NCBI GenBank assembly: GCA_963723745.1
Contig: CAVRRZ010000001.1
Location: forward strand, 682,001-746,000
Origin: CAVRRZ01 sp963723745
GTDB taxonomy: Bacteria; Actinomycetota; Actinomycetes; Mycobacteriales; Geodermatophilaceae
Direction: 5' to 3'
Length of the DNA: 64,000 bases
Position 1 is the first letter of the stretch. Every line of letters begins with the position of its first letter. This document shows positions 17,401 through 24,017 of the stretch, one piece after another. The notes under the pieces were generated by a model. The model did not search any database. It saw only the letters and a program-made list of their open reading frames with translations, and was not told the DNA's origin. The position numbers and the translations under genes are program-made.

Positions 17401-19382
17401 GGCAGCTCGGTGGCCGGCGTGACCACTCCGAAGTCGTAGATCCAGGTGGGCGGCGAGCCGATCCGGTCGATCTCGTAGGGCCGCTCGTCGACGACGGACA
17501 CGCCCATGTTCTGCAGGATCGGCAGCACCTCGGACAGCAGCAGCCGCTCGCCGACGCGGTAGATGGTCAGCCGGTACTCGCCCTGCGCCGCCGTGCCCGG
17601 CCGCCAGAGCCGCAGCGCGAGCTGATCCTCGGCCAGCCCGTCGAGCCGCTCGAGGTCCGCGACGGCGTGCTCGGCGTCGAAGTCCTCCTGGTACGCGGCC
17701 GGGAAGGCGTCGGCCACGCGGGCGAACAACCGGTCGGCGTCCGCGCCGTGGCGGGCCTGCAGCGCCGCGAGCAGGTCGTCGGTCCAGCTGCGCGCCACGG
17801 CGGCGAGGTCGGCCTGCAGGGCCTCGACGTCGACGTCCTGGGGCCTGGGTCCGCTCCGCCGCCCGACCGGCAGCCGGACGACGAAGTGCAGCCGGGCCAG
17901 CACCGACTCGGTGGAGCGCGCCGTGTACTCGATGCTGGTGCCGCCGAGCCGCTCGAGCAGCAGCTGCTGCATGGCCAGGCGGACCTCGGTGGTGTAGCGG
18001 TCGCGCGGCAGGTAGACCAGCGCGGACCAGAACCGGCCGGTGGGCTCCCGCCGGAGGAACAGCCGGGTCTGGCGGCGTTCCTGCAGGTACAGGACGGCGA
18101 GCGCGACCGGCAGCAGCTCGTCGGCGCCGACCTGGAACAGCTCGTCGCGAGGGTAGGTCTCGAGGACCTCGACCAGCTCCTTGCCGGTGTGGCTGTCGGC
18201 GGACACCCCGGAGCGGCGGACGACCTCGACGGCCCGCCGCCGGAGGACCGGCACGTCGCGCACGCTCGTCGCGTAGGCGGTGGTCGGGAAGAGACCGACC
18301 AGGCGGTGCTGGCGCGAGCCGGACCCGTCCTCGGCCGGGAGGCTGACCGCGACCAGGTCCAGCCAGGCGGGACGGTGCACGGTCGAGCGCGCGTCGGCCT
18401 TGGTCACCGTCATCAGGTGCTGCTCGGGCGCGCGGGTGGCCTCGGGCAGCCGGACGACGGCGTCGCTCATGTCGCTGTCGCTGCGCAGCACCCCTAGCCC
18501 CGTGCCGGGCACCGGGCGTTCGGTGGGCCGGCCACGGCCGGGCGTGAGGTCGACGTCGCGGGCACCCAGCAGGACGAAGTTGCCGTCGGCCAGCCAGCGC
18601 AGCAGCGCCGCGGCCTCGCGCGGGTCGTCGGCCGGGTCCTCGGCGTCCGGGGCCGCCGGTCGCCGGTCGAGCCGGTCGGCGAGTTCGAGGACCCGCGCCC
18701 GCATCCGCGCGGCGTCCTCGTCGACGGCGCGCACGTCGGCGAGAACGGTGCGCAGGCCCCGGACCAGGTCGTCGGTGGACTCGTCGTCCAGGGGGCCGTC
18801 GAGGACGACGGCCATCCAGGACTCGGCGAGCGCGTCGGTGCCGCAGGCCTGCGCGTCGTCGCTGTCGCAGAAGGACCGGATCCGCCCGGTCACGTCACGG
18901 CGCACGACCACGATGGGGTGGACGACGTGGGCCAGTGCGACGCCGTGCCGGACCACGGCGGCGGTGACCGAGTCGACGAGGAACGGCATGTCGTCGGTGA
19001 TGATCCGGATGACCGCCCGACCGTCCGGGAACCGCTCGACGTCGACCGTCGCCGACCCCTGGGGGCGCACCTCGGCCAGGCGCAGGTGCCCGATCGCGAG
19101 GCCGGCGAGCTCGGTCGGTTCGTGGCCGAGGACCTCGGCGGCCGGCTCGCTCCAGTAGTAGCGGCGCAGCAGCGCGGGCAGGTCGGCGGCGGTGCAGCCG
19201 GCGGGCAGCCGCGGCGTGGGGCCCAGTCCCTGTGCGGCCACCTCGGCGGCGCGTTCGAGCAGGAGCCGCTTCTCGTCACGGGCGGCCTCCAGCGCGGCGA
19301 GCTCGGTGAGAGACGCCGGCACGGAGCCGTCCTCCGGAGCGCGCCCCGGGGTCTCCGGGACCACGCCGGTGGTGCTGGCCAT
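14421..19382 (-). CDS. gdh: NAD-specific glutamate dehydrogenase, large 180-kDa class
   Basis: A 1653-residue protein of the L_180 NAD-glutamate dehydrogenase class found in Streptomyces, mycobacteria and Pseudomonas (about 1600-1650 residues). It deaminates glutamate to 2-oxoglutarate and ammonia for catabolism. The catalytic segment includes FGKVARGGLRWSDRREDLRTE followed by KAQMVKNTVIVPTGAKGGF, with the Lys residues of the glutamate site. The downstream NAD-binding part includes GDMSGDVFGNGML. The long N-terminal half carries the ACT-like regulatory region typical of this class. ATG 19382 is the first good start. It is full length and intact, cytosolic, and probably hexameric by homology. 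Confidence 0.95.
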   Translation of the reverse strand: MASTTGVVPETPGRAPEDGSVPASLTELAALEAARDEKRLLLERAAEVAAQGLGPTPRLPAGCTAADLPALLRRYYWSEPAAEVLGHEPTELAGLAIGHLRLAEVRPQGSATVDVERFPDGRAVIRIITDDMPFLVDSVTAAVVRHGVALAHVVHPIVVVRRDVTGRIRSFCDSDDAQACGTDALAESWMAVVLDGPLDDESTDDLVRGLRTVLADVRAVDEDAARMRARVLELADRLDRRPAAPDAEDPADDPREAAALLRWLADGNFVLLGARDVDLTPGRGRPTERPVPGTGLGVLRSDSDMSDAVVRLPEATRAPEQHLMTVTKADARSTVHRPAWLDLVAVSLPAEDGSGSRQHRLVGLFPTTAYATSVRDVPVLRRRAVEVVRRSGVSADSHTGKELVEVLETYPRDELFQVGADELLPVALAVLYLQERRQTRLFLRREPTGRFWSALVYLPRDRYTTEVRLAMQQLLLERLGGTSIEYTARSTESVLARLHFVVRLPVGRRSGPRPQDVDVEALQADLAAVARSWTDDLLAALQARHGADADRLFARVADAFPAAYQEDFDAEHAVADLERLDGLAEDQLALRLWRPGTAAQGEYRLTIYRVGERLLLSEVLPILQNMGVSVVDERPYEIDRIGSPPTWIYDFGVVTPATELPLVRSLPERFTEAVAAIWRGEAEDDGLGALVMLAGLNWRQVTVLRAYVQWLRQAGLPFGQRYVEQTLAAHPGVVARLVALFQTRFSPDRSTGRAARQKELVAALEESIGSVASLDADRVLSSLLAAVTATQRTSYYAPSDGGPAPLALKIDPAQVPDLPQPRPAHEVWVSSPRVMGVHLRFGKVARGGLRWSDRREDLRTEVLGLVKAQMVKNTVIVPTGAKGGFVVKRPPGEGASREEVLAEGQACYRLFVGALLSLTDNLMDGEVVPPDRVVRHDGDDTYLVVAADKGTATFSDLANEVAVERGYWLGDAFASGGSVGYDHKAMGITARGAWESVTRHFRELDIDVQRQEFTVVGIGDMSGDVFGNGMLLSEKIRLVGAFDHRHVFVDPSPDAATSFAERQRLFRLPRSSWDDYDRALISEGGGVWPRTAKSIPVSPQMRSALGLADDVETLTPIELIRAILLAPADLLFNGGIGTYVKASAESHLEVGDKANDAVRVDGEQLRVRVVGEGGNLGLTQRGRVQYALAGGRVNTDAIDNSAGVDTSDHEVNIKIALNRVVAEGRLDPAARAELLGSMADEVAADVLTDNHAQNATLAAEVTSARSLLDAHERFIRRLERTGRLQRAVEFLPDDRQLAERRRDGHALTSPELSVLLAYAKLETSEAVLQSSLPDDPALEDLLVDYFPAPLRERFPEAITHHALRREIIGTALTNRAVNLAGVTGLYRLVEETGVPLATVVRAHTVARAVFGIDAMWDGVRPLDNQVAAVTQVELRVEATRLAERTTRWLLRQPALLADPPAGIQEVTDRFAAPVAAVRQGLPRWLLGAEAEAYTQRATRLEAAGVPAPMAAAAAAAPLMPSALDIAVVAERTGAPIPLAGQVMQHIAERLDLVPLRELVLALPRDRRWNSMARASLRDDLAAEQAALTADVLALRSGDTDKPDRLVRTWVDGWDSAQRRSAAQLADISAGDRHDIAELLVAVRTLRGLRRRAG

Positions 19383-19458
19383 GTTCAGCGACGCTAGCCC
19401 TCGGCGTGGCCCCCGTCACGGCGGCGCGACACGGTGATCAGGCCCGGCGGCCCTGGCG

Positions 19459-19833
19459 TCAGCGGTCGAGGAGCTGGTCGGCGACCCAGCCGCCGACGGC
19501 GAGGATCAACCCGCCCGCGATGGCGGTGAGGAAACCGTCGACCTCGAGCCGGTCGGTGATCGCCGCGGTCAGCCCCAGCAGCGCCGCGTTGATGACCAGC
19601 AGGAACAACCCGAGCGTCAGCAGGATGAACGGCAGGCTCAGGAGCCGGAGGATCGGGCCGACGATCGCGTTGATCACCGCGAAGATGAGCGCGATCCACA
19701 AGAACGTCCCGGCCTCGCCGAGCGGGGCGTCCTCGTTGCCGATCACCTCCACACCCTCGAGCAGCAGCGTCATCACATAGAAGACGCCGGCCATCAGGAC
19801 GACCTTCAGCAGGAACTTGAGCACGATGATCAC
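19459..19833 (-). CDS. Four-helix membrane protein, phage-holin-IV (PF04020-like) family
   Basis: A 124-residue hydrophobic protein with four membrane helices. The order of helices and the central segment WIALIFAVINAIVGPILRLLSLPF are characteristic of the PF04020-like 'phage holin family' proteins that are common as chromosomal genes in mycobacteria and other actinobacteria. Despite the name, there is no sign of a prophage around it, and it is probably a housekeeping membrane protein of unknown function. The GTG start at 19833 abuts the divergent promoter region of the AAA ATPase gene. Confidence 0.82.
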   Translation of the reverse strand: MIIVLKFLLKVVLMAGVFYVMTLLLEGVEVIGNEDAPLGEAGTFLWIALIFAVINAIVGPILRLLSLPFILLTLGLFLLVINAALLGLTAAITDRLEVDGFLTAIAGGLILAVGGWVADQLLDR

Positions 19834-19893
19834 GCTAGCGGCGGGTGCGCGGTCGATGGCGCATATCGGGCCGTCTAGCGCGATCTAACGTCG

Positions 19894-19975
19894 TCCGTAG
19901 AGGGGCTTATCGACGTCCATACGCACCACCTGACCCACGCGACACGCGCTAGGTCGTTCTACGGATGTCTACGGA
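19894..19975. promoter_or_regulatory. Three TCTACGGA boxes in divergent promoter region
   Basis: The octamer TCTACGGA occurs twice in direct orientation at 19958-19965 and 19968-19975, starting exactly 10 bp apart (one helical turn). It occurs once inverted (TCCGTAGA) at 19894-19901. The boxes lie between the holin-family gene (start 19833) and the ATPase gene (start 20007), where both promoters must be. The spacing suggests a regulator binding site. No regulator gene is adjacent, so the protein is unknown. Confidence 0.45.
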
Positions 19976-20006
19976 CGGCGCTAGAGATCGCCATACGGTG
20001 CTCGAC

Positions 20007-21200
20007 ATGGACCCGGTCCGGAACCCCTACGCCCCCGGCGCCGGCCAGCGCCCGCCCGAGCTCGCCGGCCGCGACACCGAGCTGTCTGCTTTCGACGTCG
20101 TGCTGGAGCGGATCGCGCACGGCCGCCCGGAGCGCTCGCTGGTGCTCACCGGGCTGCGCGGCGTGGGCAAGACGGTGCTGCTCAACCAGCTGCGGTCGGC
20201 GGCGATCGGCCGCGGGTGGGGTACCGGCAAGATCGAGGCCCGGCCCGACCAGTCGCTGCGCCGTCCGGTGTCGTCGGCCCTGCACATGGCGCTGCGCGAG
20301 CTCGGTCCCCGGCACCCCGACCCGGAGTCGATCGACGCCGTCCTGGCGGTGCTCAAGGCGTTCGCGCAGCGGGTCAACCCGGCGGAGGCGAAGGTGCGCG
20401 ACCGCTGGCAGCCGGGCATCGACGTGCCGCCGGCCACCGGCCGGGGCGACTCCGGCGACATGGAGATCGACCTGGTCGAGCTGCTCACCGACGCCGCCGG
20501 CGTGGCCGCCGACATCGGCAGCGGGATCGCGCTGTTCATCGACGAGATGCAGGACGTGCAGCCCGACGACGTCTCGGCCATCTGCGCGGCCTGCCACGAG
20601 CTCTCCCAGCAGGGCGCGCCACTGATCGTGGTCGGCGCGGGGCTCCCGCACCTGCCCGCCGTCCTGAGCGCGTCCAAGAGCTACAGCGAGCGGCTGTTCC
20701 GGTATCTGCGCATCGACCGGCTGGACCGGTCCGCCGCCGACCGGGCGCTGCTCGCCCCGGCCGAGCGCGAGGACGTGACCTTCGAGCAGGACGCCCTGGA
20801 CGCCCTCTACGCCGCCGCCGACGGCTACCCGTACTTCGTGCAGGCCTACGGCAAGGTCACCTGGGACGTCGCGGCGTCCTCTCCCATCACCGCGGCGGAC
20901 GTCGCGATGGCCGCACCGGTCGCCGAGGCCGAGCTCGCCGTCGGCTTCTTCGGCTCCCGCTACGACCGAGCGACCCCGGCCGAGCGCGAGTACATGCACG
21001 CGATGGCCGAGCTCGGCGGTCCGCAGGGTGCCGCGGTGGCCACCTCCGAGGTGGCGGTGTCGCTGGGCCGCAAGCCCGCGTCGCTGTCACCGGCGCGCGA
21101 CTCGCTGATCAAGAAGGGGCTGGTCTACTCCGCCGAGCGCGGCCAGATCGCGTTCACGGTGCCGCACTTCGGCCGCTACCTCCTCAGCCACCCGGACTGA
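20007..21200 (+). CDS. AAA-family ATP-binding protein (AAA_16/Orc1-like)
   Basis: A 397-residue ATPase. It begins MDPVRNPYAPGAGQRPPELAGRD, the usual N-terminus of this actinobacterial family, so ATG 20007 is preferred over ATG 19965, which would place the regulatory boxes inside the gene. Walker A is LTGLRGVGKT and Walker B is ALFIDEMQDV, followed by a sensor region (GAGLPHLP). The C-terminal 100 residues look like a winged helix (SEVAVSLGRKPASLSPARDSLIKKGLVYS) with possible DNA-binding ability. The architecture resembles archaeal and bacterial Orc1/Cdc6-like or MoxR-unrelated 'ATP-binding protein' families, whose function is not established. The stop is followed after 2 bases by the ZIP transporter, implying one transcript. 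Confidence 0.8.
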   Translation: MDPVRNPYAPGAGQRPPELAGRDTELSAFDVVLERIAHGRPERSLVLTGLRGVGKTVLLNQLRSAAIGRGWGTGKIEARPDQSLRRPVSSALHMALRELGPRHPDPESIDAVLAVLKAFAQRVNPAEAKVRDRWQPGIDVPPATGRGDSGDMEIDLVELLTDAAGVAADIGSGIALFIDEMQDVQPDDVSAICAACHELSQQGAPLIVVGAGLPHLPAVLSASKSYSERLFRYLRIDRLDRSAADRALLAPAEREDVTFEQDALDALYAAADGYPYFVQAYGKVTWDVAASSPITAADVAMAAPVAEAELAVGFFGSRYDRATPAEREYMHAMAELGGPQGAAVATSEVAVSLGRKPASLSPARDSLIKKGLVYSAERGQIAFTVPHFGRYLLSHPD

Positions 21201-21202
21201 CC

Positions 21203-21961
21203 GTGCCCACGTGGCTCGAGGCGGGTCTGTGGGGCCTCCTCGGCGGAGGCGCCCTCGTCCTCGGCGCCGCCGTCGCCTGGTTCGTGCGCGTGCCCCGGCG
21301 GGTGATCGCCTCGGTCATGGCCTTCGGGTCGGGGGTCCTCATCTCCGCGGTGGCCTTCGACCTGATGGCCGAGGCGGCCGACACCGGCGGCCTGCCGCCC
21401 ACGGCCCTCGGCTTCGTCGGCGGCGCCCTGGCCTACGTCGGCGCGAACGCGCTGCTCGCCCGCCGCGGCGCGCGGCACCGCAAGCGCTCGGGCGGCGGCG
21501 ACGAGGACCAGCCCACCGAGCAGCAGCAGGAGGGCAGCGGCGCTGCGATCGCCGTGGGTGCCCTGCTCGACGGGGTGCCGGAATCGGTGGTCCTCGGGCT
21601 CGGGCTGCTCTCCGGCGGCACGGTGAGCGCGTCGATGCTGGCGGCGGTCTTCATCTCCAACGTGCCCGAGGGCCTCTCCAGCGCCGCCGGCATGAAGGCG
21701 GCCGGGCGACCGGCCCGCTACGTGTTCGGCGTCTGGGGCGGCATCGCGCTGGCCAGCGGCCTGGCCGCCCTGCTCGGGTATTCGGCGCTGGGCGGCGCGT
21801 CGCCGCAGCTGATCGCGGTGATCACCGCGGTCGCGGCCGGGGCCATCCTGACGATGGTCGCCGACACGATGATTCCCGAGGCCTTCGAACGGACCCGCAC
21901 CTGGACCGGCGTCATCGCCACCCTCGGGTTCCTGCTCGCCTTCGCGATCGAGCGGGCCTGA
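21203..21961 (+). CDS. ZIP-family metal transporter
   Basis: A 252-residue protein with about eight predicted helices and ZIP-family metal-site motifs in helices 4 and 5: ALLDGVPESVVLGL and VFISNVPEGLSSAAGMK. A short basic/Gln-rich cytosolic loop (RHRKRSGGGDEDQPTEQQQEG) separates the two halves, the usual place of the variable ZIP loop. It probably imports divalent metal such as zinc; the metal is not decidable from sequence. GTG 21203 begins 2 bases after the ATPase stop, so the genes form an operon. The alpha/beta hydrolase gene follows 43 bases downstream. Confidence 0.85.
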   Translation: MPTWLEAGLWGLLGGGALVLGAAVAWFVRVPRRVIASVMAFGSGVLISAVAFDLMAEAADTGGLPPTALGFVGGALAYVGANALLARRGARHRKRSGGGDEDQPTEQQQEGSGAAIAVGALLDGVPESVVLGLGLLSGGTVSASMLAAVFISNVPEGLSSAAGMKAAGRPARYVFGVWGGIALASGLAALLGYSALGGASPQLIAVITAVAAGAILTMVADTMIPEAFERTRTWTGVIATLGFLLAFAIERA

Positions 21962-22004
21962 ACCGGGCGTGCGGCGCGGCGAGCGGCCGGGCAGGGTGGA
22001 GGGC

Positions 22005-22904
22005 GTGACCGAGTTCCGGGATCCCGAGCAGATCGCCGTGCCGGTGCGCGGCGGGGACCTCTCCGTCCTGCGCTGGGCCGCCGACGCACCCGACGCACCC
22101 ACCGTCGTGCTGGTGCACGGCATCACCGGCAACGGGCTGTCGTGGGCCCGGGTCGCCCAGGCGCTGGCGGGCGGGCACCACGTGCTGGCCCCCGACCTGC
22201 GCGGACGGGCACTCTCAGCCGGGCTACCGAGGCCGTACGGGATCGAGGGCCACGCCGAGGACGTGCTGGCCCTGCTCGACGCCCACGGCGTCGAGCGCGC
22301 CGTGCTCGCCGGCCACTCGATGGGCGGGTTCGTGGTCGCGATGGCGGCGGCCGGCGTCGCCCGCGACCGGGTGCGCGGGCTGGTCATGGTCGACGGCGGG
22401 CTGCCGTTCCCGGACCCGCCGGGCGCGGACGTCGACGCGAAGCTCGCCGCCGTCCTCGGCCCGGCGCTGCAGCGGCTGTCCATGGTGTTCCCCGACCTGG
22501 CCGCCGTCCGGGCGTTCTGGTCGCAGCACCCGGCCGTCGGGCCGTGGGTCGACGTCCCGTCGGTCGCGGCCTACCTCGCCCGCGATGTCGTGCCTGCGGA
22601 CGGCGGGCTGCGCAGCGCCGTCGTGCCCGAGGCGGTGCGGGTGGACGGCGGGGACTTCCTCGTCAACGAGCGGGTGCTCGAGGCGACCGCGAACCTGCCG
22701 GTGTCGGCCACGCTGCTGTGGGCCGCGCGGGGGCTGCTGGACGAAACACCGGGCATCTACGACGAGCAGCGCCTCGGCTCGATGGGGCTGGAGCAGGCGG
22801 GCATCCGGGCGCGGCTGGTGCCCGACAGCAACCACTACTCGATCCTCTGGGCCGAGCAGGGCGTCGCCGCGATCACCGACGAGATCCGCGCCGCGGTCGG
22901 CTGA
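22005..22904 (+). CDS. Alpha/beta hydrolase
   Basis: A 299-residue alpha/beta-hydrolase fold enzyme. Visible motifs are the oxyanion-hole HGITGNG, the nucleophile elbow GHSMGG and the C-terminal catalytic histidine in VPDSNHYSILW. The substrate is unknown. GTG 22005 is chosen because GGAGGG sits 1-6 bases before it; a GTG at 21969 has no such site. The last ~45 codons are repeated, in diverged form and lacking the catalytic His, at 27660-27805 on the other side of the Rhs island. The gene probably shares the transcript of the ATPase and ZIP genes. Confidence 0.87.
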   Translation: MTEFRDPEQIAVPVRGGDLSVLRWAADAPDAPTVVLVHGITGNGLSWARVAQALAGGHHVLAPDLRGRALSAGLPRPYGIEGHAEDVLALLDAHGVERAVLAGHSMGGFVVAMAAAGVARDRVRGLVMVDGGLPFPDPPGADVDAKLAAVLGPALQRLSMVFPDLAAVRAFWSQHPAVGPWVDVPSVAAYLARDVVPADGGLRSAVVPEAVRVDGGDFLVNERVLEATANLPVSATLLWAARGLLDETPGIYDEQRLGSMGLEQAGIRARLVPDSNHYSILWAEQGVAAITDEIRAAVG

Positions 22905-23044
22905 CGGACAAGCCTCGCGACCGAATCCGATTGCAGTCAGGCGCCTCCATCATCGGCCGGCCAACCCGGAATCGGATTGCGCAGCCCCCGATCAGCAAAC
23001 CCAGTGCTGCTTCAGCCGCGGTCACGCGGGACTATGCAGCCACA

Positions 23045-23072
23045 AAGGAGCGGTGTCGACGCTCCTTATTTT
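23045..23072. terminator. Hairpin with T-tract at the end of the Rhs island
   Basis: AAGGAGCG (23045-23052) and CGCTCCTT (23060-23067) pair perfectly around a 7-nt loop, followed on the plus strand by ATTTT. It resembles an intrinsic terminator for the hydrolase-side transcripts. Because it overlaps the stop codon of the 25-residue minus-strand peptide, it may also end the Rhs-island transcript. Confidence 0.6.
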
Positions 23073-23143
23073 CGCGTGAGGTGATAATAGAGACCGCCGA
23101 TCCCCGCGAGAATGGCGAGTGCGACGAGCACTCCTACGATCAC
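23066..23143 (-). CDS. 25-residue single-pass membrane peptide behind orphan Rhs tip
   Basis: A very short reading frame starts with GTG 23143 and ends with TAA at 23066. It reads VIVGVLVALAILAGIGGLYY, then HLTRK: one hydrophobic helix and a positively charged tail. Its GTG overlaps the stop of the orphan Rhs tip as GTGA, the coupling arrangement used throughout this genome. Position directly behind a toxin-like tip suggests an immunity or accessory peptide. It is short enough to arise by chance, so confidence is moderate; the exact stop-start overlap and clean transmembrane composition argue for it. Confidence 0.45.
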   Translation of the reverse strand: MIVGVLVALAILAGIGGLYYHLTRK

Positions 23144-23640
23144 AGTTTCCACAAGAGCTCCAAGATGATTAGCTTAGCGTATTCGGCGAGATCTAGAAGG
23201 AAGCTCAGGCCTTCCAGTGCATACGCCAAGTCAGTGGCCCCAATTTGGCTGGCTGCGTCGACGGCGACGTCGAATGCACAACCTACGCCAGCCTTCACTA
23301 AGGCGCCGCCGACGGCATACAAGGTTCCTGTGAACAAGCCAGTGACTACACCCTCTACGGCGCCCTCCGCACAGCTCGAGACCAGACTGCCGACATTGAG
23401 CAGCCCCGTCGGGTCGACCCGATTGACCGGGTTGGTTCCGGCGTGCTAGTAACGGTTAGCACGGATTGGGTCGAGCGAGCGGCTCGAGGGAGTCTTGCTG
23501 CGTAAAGCGCCCCGACGCGGCATCGTAGAACCGCTCACCGAGTTTGCGGTGGCCGGTGGTGCGGTCGAAAAGGCTGCCGGTGAAGCGGTAGGGGTTGAGG
23601 TTGGTGGCGGCGTTGTTGGTCAGGTTGGTGACGGTGATCT
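23140..23640 (-). pseudogene. Orphan, decayed Rhs C-terminal cassette (core end plus alternative tip)
   Basis: Reading the minus strand from 23638 gives the end of an Rhs core (ITVTNLTNNAATNLNPYRFT, then DRTTGHRKLGERFYDA and TQQDSLEPLARPNP). A small deletion near 23462 then shifts frame, and an amber codon replaces a Gln at 23446-23448. The new frame continues as AGTNPVNRVDPTGL, the conserved Rhs boundary, followed by about 90 residues of alternative tip rich in Gly, Ala and Val (LNVGSLVSSCAEGAVEGVV... to LLWKL). The tip looks membrane-active and matches no toxin family I recognise. There is no start codon: the copy is preceded by a stop. It shares 54 identical bases with the intact rhs gene. 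It is a displaced tip, now inactivated. Confidence 0.82.
23587..23640 (-). repeat. 54-bp direct repeat, orphan-tip copy
   Basis: These 54 bases are identical to 24410-24463 in the intact rhs gene, in the same orientation and 823 bp apart. They encode the conserved end of the Rhs core (ITVTNLTNNAATNLNPYR). Beyond position 23640 the similarity stops abruptly. Recombination between the two copies would swap the Rhs tip. Confidence 0.9.
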
Positions 23641-23766
23641 AGCCGGGGCGGTTCACACACCCGAACGATATCGGGGGGAACCGTCACACCCCGATGCGAT
23701 TCTCCCGACCACGCGGGCCGGAACACCGACGATCATGAACCGCTGAGGCCGCACGAAAGATCCGGG

Positions 23767-23985
23767 CTAGCGCCTACGGGATCTCCACAAAAGAGTCTCG
23801 GTCACACAGAAGGCCGCGAGAAATAACAGAGTCAGCGTCAGCAAGATGCGTCGAGCCATCAGACCCTCCGGATCGCCGGTCACCGACAAAAAGAGCCAGA
23901 GGGTCAGGCTCACTGCCCAGAGTCCCTGCAGTGCTCGGCTTGCTAGCCGCAATCTAGCCGACGCTGGCGTTCGCTGTGTGCCGAT
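23767..23985 (-). CDS. Small two-helix membrane protein behind rhs (putative immunity protein)
   Basis: About 72 residues with two hydrophobic helices (LQGLWAVSLTLWLFLSVTG and ILLTLTLLFLAAFCVTETLLW) and a basic RSRRR end. It lies 32 bases after the intact rhs stop, the normal position for an Rhs immunity gene. A strong AAGGAGG site at 23992-23998 (minus strand) is followed at the right distance by ATC, not by a canonical start. The next candidates are a TTG about 33 bases further or a GTG inside the first helix. The frame stays open upstream into rhs, but that part overlaps the Rhs tip in another frame and is not protein-like. The start is therefore uncertain and ATC initiation is only a proposal. 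The immunity role is inferred from position. Confidence 0.5.
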   Translation of the reverse strand: MGTQRTPASARLRLASRALQGLWAVSLTLWLFLSVTGDPEGLMARRILLTLTLLFLAAFCVTETLLWRSRRR

Positions 23986-24017
23986 GGTAAGCCTCCTTGA
24001 CTGGGTACGGATCCGCA

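Noticed and set aside
15942..18497. An 851-codon plus-strand open frame across the NAD-GDH gene
   Set aside because: Antisense to a full-length, motif-complete enzyme; the translation is low-complexity Asp/Gly/Val/His/Arg without a fold signature.
19459..19833. Prophage suspected from a 'holin'-type protein
   Set aside because: No other phage gene, integrase or attachment site is nearby; this family is commonly chromosomal in actinobacteria.
23495..23746. Short plus-strand frame over the orphan Rhs tip
   Set aside because: It is antisense to the conserved Rhs core remnant and has no family features.
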